From assembly GCA_905181855.1 (NCBI GenBank), contig CAJIZE010000006.1, forward strand, positions 45,066-109,065: a stretch of 64,000 nucleotides of DNA. Reading direction: 5' to 3'. The DNA comes from an uncultured Flavobacteriales bacterium (GTDB lineage: Bacteria > Bacteroidota > Bacteroidia > Flavobacteriales_G > Salibacteraceae). The notes under the pieces are model-generated. The model did not search any database. It was not told the DNA's origin and was given only the letters and a program-made list of their open reading frames with translations. Below are positions 53,157 to 62,955 of the stretch, piece after piece. Numbering within the stretch: the first letter of the stretch is position 1; each line of letters starts with the position of its first letter. The position numbers and the translations under genes were made by a program.

Positions 53157-56089
53157 AACTCTATTAAATCTTTTAATTTCATTAGATCCAATAAATCTAA
53201 GTTAAGGGTGAATCGGATACGTTCAGAAAATTCAACGCCGTTTATGTCGTATTCCGTTTTAATATTATTAGAATAAATCACCGGAAAATAGATGGTACAA
53301 AACTTTTTAATTAGAGGTACATAAATACCGGCATCGTATAAAAAATCAGAATGATTTTTACCTAAATCAGCAAATAAACCAAGTGGCAACCCAATTGGTA
53401 TTTTAGTCTTTAAATTTAAAGCAACAATGTAATTATTAGATTGTCCAACAGATGTTGGCGTTTTAAATGAACCATGGTTGGAAATAAATTGTCGACTTAA
53501 AAGTGGATCTCTTTGACCTCTATCCATAAGAACTGCATTGTAAGCGTAATCCCTTGATCCAGATTGACCATCCATTCTCCAATTGTACTTTGGATGAACT
53601 GAGTTGTTGTTCAAAAACTTTCCGATAAATAACCTAGTTTCAATGCTCGAGTTTTCATGATAGCGGTATTTATAGATTAATTCTGAGCTAATTTTAGAGA
53701 AATCTTTATGGTTCTCATACTCTAAATTTATTTTTAAATCATTAATAACGTTTTTATGAGCAACATTATATCCAATTGTAGTGTAGGTATTTTGATAATT
53801 TAATTGATAGAGGGATTGATCAATTTGATCTTCATCAATTGGACTTTCATCTATGTAAGTGACAGTTGCAAATAACTTGTGTAACCAATTGGATTTGAAT
53901 TCTTGTTTTTTGAATTCAGCTGAAACACCGTTTTGAAAATTGATAAAAGAACCTACTTCATTAAATGGCTCAATTGGGCTGTTATACGATTTTATTTGTG
54001 AACTGAATTTTATCTCTCTAAATATTTCGGATGGATAAAAACGGTAAGCAACTTTTGCTGACCCTGAAAGCAATTGAGTGTTATGGCCTGTGCTCAACAA
54101 AGGCATTACAAAATATTCTAGCTTTTTGGTTGGAACTGAAATATTGTAAAAGGCCATACCAGGCATAAACTTATTGTAATTGTTCCAACCTAGGAGTGGC
54201 GTATAATTAATTTGATAATTATTTTTTTGCTCTGCGCTACCTACCAACTTGAAATTGAGTATTCTTTTTGAAGGTGCTGTATTGTTTGAATAGTTAATGT
54301 CGTTATAATTATTAAGCCAAATTTTGTCTTTTTTTGATGCTCCTTCAACGGTAACCCATTGACTTCTGCCACTAAATCCCTCATAAGGTTTTGCGTCTTT
54401 CCCAAAAGTTGATTTACTTAATTGAAAGGGGGCCGCTAGTTTTCCATAATTCTTAATCTTTACCTCAGTTATTCTTTTTCGGGTTCTTTGTCTTTTAACT
54501 AAGTAATCAATTTTTTTTGTAGAATTAATAATATCCGTAAAAAACCAATCTAGGTTTTTGTTAAGTGATTTTTCTAGGCTTGCTTTTAAATCTTCAGGAT
54601 AAGGATGTTTGAATTTCCAGGTTTCATAATACGCTTTCATAGCGGTATCTAATGCTTCATCGCCTACAATCTGTTTTAAATAATGAAACGACAAGCCAGT
54701 TTTTTTATAGGTAATTAATCCATAATTTAAATCACCCATATCAGGTGCAGCTGTTGAGATAGCTTGGTCTTTATTCTCACGAGCAACATATTGATAAGAT
54801 AATGCGTCATAATCGATTGCATTGAATTTATTCAAGCCAGCAAATTGGAGCATTTTATTTTTTTCGTTAGCAGGGTATTTAATGTTCATATACCTTGACT
54901 CGTTGTAGGTGTTTAATCCTTCATCCATCCACGGGTGGTCACGTTCATTTGAACCAAGTATTCCATAAAACCAATTGTGACCTACTTCATGCATAATAAC
55001 GTTTTCGAGTGATTTTGCATCTCCAGCAACACCAATGATTGTAATGTTTGGATATTCCATTCCTGCTCCTGCACTCAAAGCGCCTTCAACTGCAGTTGCA
55101 TGGTTGTAGGGATATTCCCCGTTCCATTTTGAGTAATAGAATAAAGCGTCATTTACATATTCGAGACTATTTTTCCAGAGTTTGGCGTATTGATTTGTAA
55201 ACAATGCCCATGTAGTTATTTCTTTTTCAGAATCCGGCAACTTTGCAGACCCTTTCAAAACATTGTAGCGTTTATCAGCAAACCATGCAAAATCATGTAC
55301 TTTATTTTGTGTAAAATTTATGGTTTTAAAAGTTGTAGAAGATTCGGGGAAATCAAGTTTATCGGCTCGGAATTTATTCCGTGCTGCTGTTTTACGGGAA
55401 AGCGAATCCATAAAAAATATTTCTTTGGCATCCTGTAAGTCTCCGGTTGCTCCAACAATATAGTTTTCTGGTAGGGTAATGCTAACGTCAAACGATCCAA
55501 ACTCCGAATAAAATTCTCCCATGTTTAAATAAGGCATAGGATGCCAACCTTTGTTATCGTAAACTGCGGGCTTTGGATACCATTGTGTTATTTGATATTG
55601 TTGATCAATATGACCCAAACGTGAAATTTTTCCGGATGGAATCTTAACCTTAAACGGAGTTGTAATTAATATACTATCTCCAGGGTTAAGTGTTTTATTC
55701 AATTTTATTTTGACAATGTCTATATGAGTTTGGTCAAATTGCCAATCTACAGCTAGGTTGTTAATTTCAAAATCGAGAGAATCTATGTAGCCTCTATCTT
55801 CTTGATTTGAAAAATGGAATATTGTATTGCCATGGTTCAAAAGCTGTTTAGCTAAAGCAGTGGTGTGATTCGTATAAGCATTTGGCCAAACATGAAACCA
55901 AAGTGAATCTAATTTGTCCGGTGAATTATTTACATAATTCAGCTCTTCATAGCCACGTAAAACATGTTTTATATCATCTAACTCAACATCAATTTTGTAA
56001 TTTACATTTTGTTGAAAATAAATTTGGGAGTGTCCAATATTTGTAAAAAGTAAGAGCAGTGCGGTTAGCCCAATCTTTATTTTAGCCAC
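53153..56089 (-). CDS. M1 family metallopeptidase (aminopeptidase-like)
   Basis: 978-aa exported gluzincin. A signal peptide (MAKIKIGLTALLLLFTNIGHSQ) is followed by an M1-type N-terminal beta domain (about 25-230). The catalytic domain has AGMEYP in place of GAMEN (about 347-352), the zinc motif HEVGH at 367-371 and Glu 390 in DEGLN, the canonical HEXXH-18-E spacing. The C-terminal half (about 560-978) is a long beta-rich region ending in strands such as FTLNLDLLDLMKLKDLIEF, which resembles an outer-membrane barrel or sheet and is unusual for M1 peptidases. It converges on gapA with overlapping stops. Confidence 0.88.
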   Translation of the reverse strand: MAKIKIGLTALLLLFTNIGHSQIYFQQNVNYKIDVELDDIKHVLRGYEELNYVNNSPDKLDSLWFHVWPNAYTNHTTALAKQLLNHGNTIFHFSNQEDRGYIDSLDFEINNLAVDWQFDQTHIDIVKIKLNKTLNPGDSILITTPFKVKIPSGKISRLGHIDQQYQITQWYPKPAVYDNKGWHPMPYLNMGEFYSEFGSFDVSITLPENYIVGATGDLQDAKEIFFMDSLSRKTAARNKFRADKLDFPESSTTFKTINFTQNKVHDFAWFADKRYNVLKGSAKLPDSEKEITTWALFTNQYAKLWKNSLEYVNDALFYYSKWNGEYPYNHATAVEGALSAGAGMEYPNITIIGVAGDAKSLENVIMHEVGHNWFYGILGSNERDHPWMDEGLNTYNESRYMNIKYPANEKNKMLQFAGLNKFNAIDYDALSYQYVARENKDQAISTAAPDMGDLNYGLITYKKTGLSFHYLKQIVGDEALDTAMKAYYETWKFKHPYPEDLKASLEKSLNKNLDWFFTDIINSTKKIDYLVKRQRTRKRITEVKIKNYGKLAAPFQLSKSTFGKDAKPYEGFSGRSQWVTVEGASKKDKIWLNNYNDINYSNNTAPSKRILNFKLVGSAEQKNNYQINYTPLLGWNNYNKFMPGMAFYNISVPTKKLEYFVMPLLSTGHNTQLLSGSAKVAYRFYPSEIFREIKFSSQIKSYNSPIEPFNEVGSFINFQNGVSAEFKKQEFKSNWLHKLFATVTYIDESPIDEDQIDQSLYQLNYQNTYTTIGYNVAHKNVINDLKINLEYENHKDFSKISSELIYKYRYHENSSIETRLFIGKFLNNNSVHPKYNWRMDGQSGSRDYAYNAVLMDRGQRDPLLSRQFISNHGSFKTPTSVGQSNNYIVALNLKTKIPIGLPLGLFADLGKNHSDFLYDAGIYVPLIKKFCTIYFPVIYSNNIKTEYDINGVEFSERIRFTLNLDLLDLMKLKDLIEF

Positions 56090-56119
56090 GATATATATTC
56101 AATTAAAGCTAATTATAAA

Positions 56120-57772
56120 TTATTCTAAAAGTCTTCTTAAAATTTTACCAACATTAGATTTTGGAAGTTCATCTCTAAAACTTATACTTTTTGGTACTTT
56201 ATAGTTAGTTAATTTAGTCCTACAAAATTCAATTACTTCATCTTCGGATAATGACGGGTCTTTTTTTACTATAAATGCTCTTACATATTCTGATCCATCA
56301 TCTTTTTTCTCACCTCTTACACCAACTTCTAATACTTTGGGGTTTTCTGAAATTGCTTTTTCAACATCATTGGGATAAACATTAAATCCAGAAACCAAAA
56401 TCATTTCTTTTTTTCGATCCACAATTTTGAAAAACCCATCTTCATCCATAGTTCCAATATCACCAGTTAAAAAATATTCTCCATGCATACATTTTGATGT
56501 TTCGTCGGGTCTTTCCCAATATCCTTTCATAACTTGAGGACCTTTAATTGCAATTTCTCCAGGTTCTCCAACCTTAACCTCTTTAAGGTCATCATCTAAA
56601 ATTTTGATTTCAGTATTAGGTAGAGGAAGACCAATAGATCCAAGTTTATGTTTCCCATTCCATGGATTAATAGTTACGGCAGGACTAGTTTCGGAAAGGC
56701 CATAAGCTTCAAGTAAAGCACATCCTGTTAATTTTTCCCATTGCTCAGCAACCACATCTTGAACAGCCATTCCACCCCCTAAAGATAACTTCATATCTTT
56801 AAAGTCTAAGTTTCTGAAAACTTCTTGATTCATCAAGCCTATAAATAAAGTATTTACGCCAGTTATTGCAGTAAAGGGATTCTTTTTCAGATCAGCACAG
56901 AATTTCGGCATATCTCTGGGGTTGGTGATCAATACATTTTTAGCCCCATATCTAAAAAAAGTAAGGCAATTAGCAGTTAAAGCAAAAATATGGTAGAGAG
57001 GAAGAGCTGTAATAATAATTTCTTCTCCTTCAATAATGTTTTTTCCAATCCATGCTTCAACTTGGGTAACATTGGCACAGATATTTCCATGGGTAAGCTC
57101 AGCTCCTTTAGAAACTCCAGTAGTACCACCTGTATATTGTAAAAAAGCAGAATCATCTTTATTTACTTTAACAGTATCACCTTTTTTACCTTTGTTTGAT
57201 TTCAGTATATTTTTTAATGAAACGCTTCCGGAGATGGAGTAGGACGGAACCATTTTCTTAATCTTTCTTATTACAAAGTTTACGATACTTCCCTTCAAAG
57301 TCCCCAACATATCACCAATTGTTGTGGTAATTACAGTTTCGATAGATGTTTCAGAAAGAATTTTCTCTAGATTGTATGCGAAATTCTCAACTATTATAAT
57401 TGCTTTTGCATCTGAATCTTTGTATTGATGCAACATTTCATCTGAGGTATATAGTGGGTTTGTGTTAACTATTACAAAACCAGCTTTCAGACAAGCAAAT
57501 ATTGCTATTGGGTACTGCAATAGATTTGGCATTTGTAAAGCCACTTTATCCCCTTTCTTGAGATTTGTTTTATTTTGTAAATACCATATTAGAGAATTGA
57601 CATGGCAATCTATTTCATTAAATGTAAGCTCAACATCCATATTTTTATAAGCAACTTTATTTCCAAATTTATTAATGGACTGATCATAAATTTCTAAAAT
57701 ATTTGAATAATTTATTTCTACAGATGTTGAAACAAAGTCGGGATAACTTTCAAGCCAAGGAAATTTGCTCAT
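56120..57772 (-). CDS. fadD: Long-chain fatty-acid-CoA ligase
   Basis: ATP-dependent acyl-CoA synthetase of the ANL superfamily, 550 aa. It has the P-loop YTGGTTGVSKGAEL (about 212-225), ITALPLYHIFAL and the LLEAYGLSETSPAV adenylation motif. The hinge and C-terminal motifs are YFLTGDIGTMDEDGFFKIVDRKKEMILVSGFNVYP and the late catalytic Lys in PKSNVGKILRR. It provides acyl-CoA for beta-oxidation or lipid synthesis. It lies 30 nt upstream of the M1 peptidase gene on the same strand and could share its transcript. There is no signal peptide. Confidence 0.94.
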   Translation of the reverse strand: MSKFPWLESYPDFVSTSVEINYSNILEIYDQSINKFGNKVAYKNMDVELTFNEIDCHVNSLIWYLQNKTNLKKGDKVALQMPNLLQYPIAIFACLKAGFVIVNTNPLYTSDEMLHQYKDSDAKAIIIVENFAYNLEKILSETSIETVITTTIGDMLGTLKGSIVNFVIRKIKKMVPSYSISGSVSLKNILKSNKGKKGDTVKVNKDDSAFLQYTGGTTGVSKGAELTHGNICANVTQVEAWIGKNIIEGEEIIITALPLYHIFALTANCLTFFRYGAKNVLITNPRDMPKFCADLKKNPFTAITGVNTLFIGLMNQEVFRNLDFKDMKLSLGGGMAVQDVVAEQWEKLTGCALLEAYGLSETSPAVTINPWNGKHKLGSIGLPLPNTEIKILDDDLKEVKVGEPGEIAIKGPQVMKGYWERPDETSKCMHGEYFLTGDIGTMDEDGFFKIVDRKKEMILVSGFNVYPNDVEKAISENPKVLEVGVRGEKKDDGSEYVRAFIVKKDPSLSEDEVIEFCRTKLTNYKVPKSISFRDELPKSNVGKILRRLLE

Positions 57773-57981
57773 TTTAATTTAAGTTTAAAAGTAATAGGTT
57801 TAAAATTTATGTAGTAGCTATATTTTTATAAATATAGTAGTTTTCATCAATTTTGGCTGTGAAGGCGTCTTTTTTTTGGAAATTACTTTGTCGGTAATGT
57901 ATAACGTCATAAATTCTAGTTACCTATTCCTTAATCTTACTCTAAAAATAAGAAGAAAGCCCTCAGCAAGTAGAGAATTAA
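57773..57981. other. Intergenic spacer between CAP gene and fadD
   Basis: 209 nt, AT-rich, no reading frame of note. On the minus strand a TACTTTTA (one mismatch to the -7 consensus) lies about 13-20 nt before the fadD ATG. No terminator hairpin was found for the CAP gene. Confidence 0.3.
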
Positions 57982-58596
57982 CTAACCTCCAAAATGCTGA
58001 ACACAGTTCACTTTATATTTTTTATGAGGTTGTATTGAAACGCCGATGTATTTGTTACTTGGGTTAAGTATTGTATTGCGATGACCTAGGTTTTCTATTC
58101 CTTCATCAATAAGTAAACTGAATACAATATCAATCGCTTTTTCGTTTCCGTAATCGCAATTTTCACTTACAAGGTCATACTGCTTTAGTAATGGTTGCAT
58201 ACGGTTTTTGAAATTGTAATGCCCAACTTTACCAGATTTACCCGCAAATTCTGCATATTGTTTAGCGCTCTGCTTTAAAATTGGTTGAGGAGTTAAAGCT
58301 TTCGATGGCGCTGATTTTAGAAATGTTTCATTCAAACTTTTGGTGAAACCTGATTTGTTAATTGAATTAACCGAAATAAATTCTTCTAAAAAACTGGCAA
58401 ATGCTTTCGGTGCAATTCTCGACAGGTTTGTAATCAGAATTACATCTTTCTCTTCTTCAGATTGAGAATTTATGTTGAGAGCTGTATTGGCTTTTGTGAT
58501 TTGATCATCAGTAAAGAAATCCGAAACATTCTGTGCGTAAAGAAGAACAGAAAAAAACAAGAAAATAGTCGAACTAATAAATCTTAACACCATCAA
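57982..58596 (-). CDS. CAP (SCP/PR1-like) domain protein
   Basis: 204-aa exported protein with a signal peptide (FISSTIFLFFSVLLYAQ). A CAP domain covers most of the chain: ILITNLSRIAPKAFASFL at the start, LKQSAKQYAEFAGKSGKVGHYNFKNRM with the conserved His of the GHxxF-like signature, DLVSENCDYGN (the SENC signature) and GHRNTILNPSNKYIGVSIQP (the second conserved His). Bacterial CAP proteins are of unclear function, with proposed roles in sterol, lipid or wall contacts. The start overlaps the amidohydrolase-like gene upstream by 23 nt, so the two are co-transcribed. Confidence 0.88.
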   Translation of the reverse strand: MMVLRFISSTIFLFFSVLLYAQNVSDFFTDDQITKANTALNINSQSEEEKDVILITNLSRIAPKAFASFLEEFISVNSINKSGFTKSLNETFLKSAPSKALTPQPILKQSAKQYAEFAGKSGKVGHYNFKNRMQPLLKQYDLVSENCDYGNEKAIDIVFSLLIDEGIENLGHRNTILNPSNKYIGVSIQPHKKYKVNCVQHFGG

Positions 58597-60109
58597 TAAA
58601 CGTGTTTTTAACTGTAATATTCTTTAGTTTTTCTTTAGTAGTTTCATTTGGATTATCGTTTAAAATCACAAAAGTTCCTTTTTTTCCGGCCTCAAGAGTG
58701 CCTAAAATTTGATCATCACCAAATGCTAGTGCCGGATAAATGGTTAAGGCATTAAAGCATTCTTTTCTAGATAAAGTTTCTGAATTATATTTTGAATTTA
58801 AATATTGCGCTAAATACATTTGAGAAAAAGGAGAAGGCGGGTTTAATGGTGAAAGTGATCCAAAGCAGATTAAGCCTAATTGAGATTTCAGACTTTTATA
58901 TTGATAAGCTTTCGATTTTAAGACTGGACTAAATTTGGAATCTATAAATTCAAAATCGTTTTGTGATTCGTTAGGCTGAACACTTGGAATCAAATAGTAT
59001 CTATTTAATAGGTCATAATCTGATGGGTCGAATATTTGTGCGTGTTCTATTCTAAATCGTAGATTATTCTCAATGGTAATTGATTTTTTAACATGCCTTT
59101 TCACCAAACCAATTGCAGAATCTCCTAAACAATGAAAAGCTATAATTAGATTGTTATCAAGGCTAAAATTGATTGCTGCTTCTATAATTGAATCCTCTAT
59201 TAATTGTATTCCATATGAACCGTTACCATAAAAATTAGTGTCTTTAAGTAATGCTTGCTCAGAAGAAATCGGTCCATCAATATACAAGTTGATACCATCA
59301 AGAATGATGTTGGTACTTGTTAATGATTCCAAAATCATTGGATTGTTCAATAAAACCTGATAATCTGTATATAAGTGAATTCTCATTTGAATTACTTTTT
59401 CATGCGACAATGAATCGAGAAGTTTAATTGTTTCCACATCTGAGTTTAAATTGGTGGTAGTGGTTATTCCATTCATAGTGAAAATCTGCTGCGCCATTAT
59501 CAGCGATTCGATCTTTTGCGATGGAGACTCGCTGCTTACTTTATCCCAAATATTTTGTAATCCATTTTTTATTTTTCCATTTTCATGATTGATATCGTAT
59601 TTAGTGCTAGCAGCTATATTTACTAAGGCAGTATATCCATTATTAGATTTAAGAACAATTGGTTTGTCTGAAGAGTTGATTTGGTCAATCAAGTTTTGTG
59701 AATTGACTAAATCTGATTCTAAATTTGTTGCTAAGACCAATTTAGTTTTGATATTATTAATTTGAATAATAATTTCCTCAACCGTTAAAATCCCTGATAA
59801 ATCTAAAATCTTATTGGCAAAACCTGTTTTATAGAAGTAGGCATGTGAGTCATACAATCCAGGGAAAACCGGTCTCTTTTTTAAATCAACATATTCTTCT
59901 GCTTGGTATTTGTTCATGATTTGGTGTTCAGGACCAAGCTCAATTATAACACCGTCTTTAACTGCCATTGCATCATATACTTCTGAAGAAACATTATTGC
60001 AATGAATCTCCCCATTGTGTATAACCAGATCGGCTGAAGTGGTTTTTACACAACTAATAATAAAAGGTATTGTAATAAAGGGTAAAGTTCTTGCCAATAA
60101 TCGCTTCAT
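58574..60109 (-). CDS. Amidohydrolase-3-like lipoprotein, metal site degenerate
   Basis: 511-aa protein of the YtcJ/amidohydrolase-3 family. A lipobox (PFIISC) is followed by the small beta domain LVIHNGEIHCNN and the TIM barrel. In active relatives a PGxxDxHxH opening binds metal; here it reads PGLYDSHAY, with His 89 kept but the second His replaced by Tyr 91. The later GSDxP aspartate is replaced too (FGSLSP, Leu 419). AFHCLGDSAIG and RIEHAQ are retained. Loss of two expected ligands suggests an inactive or repurposed enzyme. The start is ATG 60109; the upstream extension would overlap purL. It overlaps the CAP gene by 23 nt. Confidence 0.8.
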   Translation of the reverse strand: MKRLLARTLPFITIPFIISCVKTTSADLVIHNGEIHCNNVSSEVYDAMAVKDGVIIELGPEHQIMNKYQAEEYVDLKKRPVFPGLYDSHAYFYKTGFANKILDLSGILTVEEIIIQINNIKTKLVLATNLESDLVNSQNLIDQINSSDKPIVLKSNNGYTALVNIAASTKYDINHENGKIKNGLQNIWDKVSSESPSQKIESLIMAQQIFTMNGITTTTNLNSDVETIKLLDSLSHEKVIQMRIHLYTDYQVLLNNPMILESLTSTNIILDGINLYIDGPISSEQALLKDTNFYGNGSYGIQLIEDSIIEAAINFSLDNNLIIAFHCLGDSAIGLVKRHVKKSITIENNLRFRIEHAQIFDPSDYDLLNRYYLIPSVQPNESQNDFEFIDSKFSPVLKSKAYQYKSLKSQLGLICFGSLSPLNPPSPFSQMYLAQYLNSKYNSETLSRKECFNALTIYPALAFGDDQILGTLEAGKKGTFVILNDNPNETTKEKLKNITVKNTFIDGVKIY

Positions 60110-60180
60110 GAAATTCAAATTCAGTTGATAACTGATGCAAATTAAGTCAAAGCACAGTATTCTAACTGAAATACGATTTC

Positions 60181-60188
60181 TAAATTTG
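60181..60188 (+). promoter_or_regulatory. -7 element of purL (TAAATTTG)
   Basis: Exact TAnnTTTG, 16 nt before the purL ATG at 60205. It lies in the 95-nt gap between divergent purL and the amidohydrolase-like gene. Confidence 0.55.
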
Positions 60189-60204
60189 CTAAAAATAATA
60201 TCAG

Positions 60205-62436
60205 ATGGATCAGGCTCACGGAGATTTGGAAACAGCAAAGAAATTAGGATTAACTGAAGACGAATTTCAGGAAATAGTAAAAATTCTTGGACGAGAACCA
60301 AACTTTACAGAACTAAGTATTTATTCAGTAATGTGGTCTGAACACTGTTCATATAAGAATTCGATTAAATACCTTAAGACGCTTCCTAAAAAAGGTGAGC
60401 ATATTTTAGCTGAAGCAGGTGAAGAGAATGCTGGGTTAGTTGATATTGGAGATGGCCTTGCTTGTGCATTTAAAATTGAATCCCATAATCATCCATCGGC
60501 AATAGAACCTTATCAAGGTGCTGCTACAGGAGTTGGAGGAATCAATCGTGATATTTTTACAATGGGAGCTAGGCCGATTGCTCAATTGAATTCTTTAAGA
60601 TTTGGAGAACTTCACCTTAAAAGAACCAAATGGTTACTTAAAGGAGTAGTAAAAGGTATAGGTGATTATGGCAATTCTTTTGGTATACCTGTATTAGGAG
60701 GAGAAGTATTTTTTGATAAATCATACAATACAAACCCACTTGTTAATGCCATGTCGGTTGGAATTGTTGAAAAAGGTAAAACAATTTCAGCAATTGCCCT
60801 TGGTGTGGGAAACCCTGTTTTTATTGTAGGCTCATCCACCGGTAAAGATGGTATACATGGAGCAACCTTCGCTTCAGGCGATTTGTCTGAAACTTCAATG
60901 GATGATTTACCAGCTGTTCAAGTTGGAGATCCTTTTCAAGAAAAATTATTGTTAGAAGCCTCGTTAGAACTTACAAATACTGATGCAATTATTGGTATGC
61001 AGGACATGGGAGCTGCAGGTATTACTTGTTCAAGTTGCGAAATGAGTGAAAAAGGTGGAGTAGGAATGGATGTTGATCTTGACCTCGTTCCTACAAGACA
61101 AGATGGAATGCTTCCTTTTGAAATTCTTTTATCTGAATCGCAAGAACGAATGTTGGTTGTTGTTAAACATGGAAGAGAACAGGAAGTTCAAGATATTTTT
61201 GATAAATGGGATTTAAATTGTGTTCAAATAGGAAAAGTCACAGAAGGCAACACAATTAGATTTTTTGCTGATGGAAAAGTTGTTGCAAAAGTTCCAGCTG
61301 ATTCTTTAGTATTGGGCGGAGGTGCACCGGTTTATGATAGAGAATATTCGGAACCAGCTTATTATCAAGAATACAAGAAATTTACTATTGACAAAGTTTC
61401 AGAACCGTCTGATCTAAAAGGAGTGACCAACTTTATGGTTAATCAACCAAATATAGCTTCAAAGAAATGGATAATCCAGCAATATGATTCTATGGTTGGT
61501 ACGGTTAACATGTCAACGAATAATCCTTCTGATGCTGGAATTATAAATCTTAAAGATTCTGATAAGGCGTTGGCGGTGACAGTGGACTGTAATGCTAGGT
61601 TTGTTCATGCAGATCCAGAAGTGGGCTGTTCAATTGCAGTTGCTGAGGCTGCGCGTAATTTAGTTTGCTCTGGAGCCGAACCATCGGCAGTAACTAATTG
61701 CTGTAATTTCGGAAACCCATACAATCCTGAGGCGTATTGGCAATTTGTAAATGCTATTAGAGGCATGGGCGAGGCTTGTTTAAAGTTTAATACTCCGGTT
61801 ACAGGAGGAAACGTTAGTTTTTACAACCAAACTGTAACAAAAGATGGAGATGAACCTGTTTTTCCAACACCTACCATTGGGATGTTAGGAATTGTAAATG
61901 ACAAAAAGACAATTACTCCATTAGGTTTTCAAAATGAAAACGACGTAATTATTATGTTGGGAGAGTCAAGAAACGATATTTCAAGTTCTGAATACTTAAG
62001 ATATTTTCATACTATAGAAGAGAGTGGTGCACCATATTTTGATATAGATGAGGAGCTCAATCTTCAAAAGACATTATCGTCATTGATTAAAAAGGGGCTT
62101 ATTAAATCGGCTCATGATTGCGCAGATGGAGGATTGATGGTAACATTGTTAGAAAGTTCGTTTGTTAAAAACCTTGGATTTGAAGTTCAATCTTCAGACA
62201 TGGTTAGAAAGGATGCCTTTTTGTATGGAGAATCACAATCAAGAGTTGTCATTTCGGTTTCATTAAATGACACTGATATTATTAAATCAATTCTGAAAGA
62301 GTTTGGGCAAGCATATGAAGTACTTGGTTCAGTTAAGGCCAACAAGGCTATGGTAGATGGTGAATCTCACGGAACTATTAAGGATTTGTTTACACAATTT
62401 GATACTGCTCTTGAAAAACAGCTGTTAGAATCCTAG
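60205..62436 (+). CDS. purL: Phosphoribosylformylglycinamidine synthase subunit PurL
   Basis: ATP-dependent FGAM synthetase subunit of purine synthesis, the small-PurL form (743 aa) that needs separate PurS and PurQ. It has [14 protein letters not shown] (active-site His about 50), [37 protein letters not shown] (catalytic His, ATP site), [17 protein letters not shown] and [13 protein letters not shown]. The second half-repeat ends in [17 protein letters not shown]. No purS or purQ is in the window. It is divergent from the amidohydrolase-like gene and converges on the small barrel gene with a 12-nt overlap. Confidence 0.97.
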   Translation: MDQAHGDLETAKKLGLTEDEFQEIVKILGREPNFTELSIYSVMWSEHCSYKNSIKYLKTLPKKGEHILAEAGEENAGLVDIGDGLACAFKIESHNHPSAIEPYQGAATGVGGINRDIFTMGARPIAQLNSLRFGELHLKRTKWLLKGVVKGIGDYGNSFGIPVLGGEVFFDKSYNTNPLVNAMSVGIVEKGKTISAIALGVGNPVFIVGSSTGKDGIHGATFASGDLSETSMDDLPAVQVGDPFQEKLLLEASLELTNTDAIIGMQDMGAAGITCSSCEMSEKGGVGMDVDLDLVPTRQDGMLPFEILLSESQERMLVVVKHGREQEVQDIFDKWDLNCVQIGKVTEGNTIRFFADGKVVAKVPADSLVLGGGAPVYDREYSEPAYYQEYKKFTIDKVSEPSDLKGVTNFMVNQPNIASKKWIIQQYDSMVGTVNMSTNNPSDAGIINLKDSDKALAVTVDCNARFVHADPEVGCSIAVAEAARNLVCSGAEPSAVTNCCNFGNPYNPEAYWQFVNAIRGMGEACLKFNTPVTGGNVSFYNQTVTKDGDEPVFPTPTIGMLGIVNDKKTITPLGFQNENDVIIMLGESRNDISSSEYLRYFHTIEESGAPYFDIDEELNLQKTLSSLIKKGLIKSAHDCADGGLMVTLLESSFVKNLGFEVQSSDMVRKDAFLYGESQSRVVISVSLNDTDIIKSILKEFGQAYEVLGSVKANKAMVDGESHGTIKDLFTQFDTALEKQLLES

Positions 62437-62952
62437 ATTAAAGCCAATCCTCAAAATTGGGTTTTGGTAAGGTGATGAAACACTTGCATTCAAGTTATAT
62501 AGACCTAATACCTGTATTGATGAATTCCCGGCAACCGCATATGTGTAACCTCCTCCTATAAATAGGCTGGTTATATTAAATCGACTTTCGTTGAAGTTCC
62601 AAGCGCCATTTAATGTTTCCCATTCCGAATAAGCAAAAAGGTTTTCCCAAATAATAAATTTAGCAAACAATCTTCCGCCGTACACATTCGAGGTGTAAGC
62701 TGGGTTGAAACGTTTATCTCTATAATATGTATAAGTGCCACCTATACCCATACTATATCTATCAGTTATCTTATACCCTATTAGTGGAGACACGTCAATT
62801 AACGTAATCGTACCGAATTGAAGACCAAAGTTGCCACCGGTGTAAAAGTCATCAAAAGAAAACTCCTTTTTAACTTTAGTGCTGTTTGCTACTTGCCCAA
62901 CAACAGGAGAAAGAGTAAAATAGATTAATATTACCGAAAGATATAATTTCAT
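62425..62952 (-). CDS. Small outer-membrane beta-barrel protein
   Basis: 175-aa exported protein. A signal peptide ([20 protein letters not shown]) is followed by a run of antiparallel strands with glycine and aromatic girdles ([52 protein letters not shown]) and a terminal strand [12 protein letters not shown]. This is the look of an 8-10-strand barrel, as in many uncharacterised Bacteroidota proteins. ATG 62952 is chosen over an upstream TTG. The next gene starts divergently only 3 nt away, so each promoter must lie inside the other's coding region. The 3' end overlaps purL by 12 nt. Confidence 0.72.
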   Translation of the reverse strand: MKLYLSVILIYFTLSPVVGQVANSTKVKKEFSFDDFYTGGNFGLQFGTITLIDVSPLIGYKITDRYSMGIGGTYTYYRDKRFNPAYTSNVYGGRLFAKFIIWENLFAYSEWETLNGAWNFNESRFNITSLFIGGGYTYAVAGNSSIQVLGLYNLNASVSSPYQNPILRIGFNLGF

Positions 62953-62955
62953 ACT

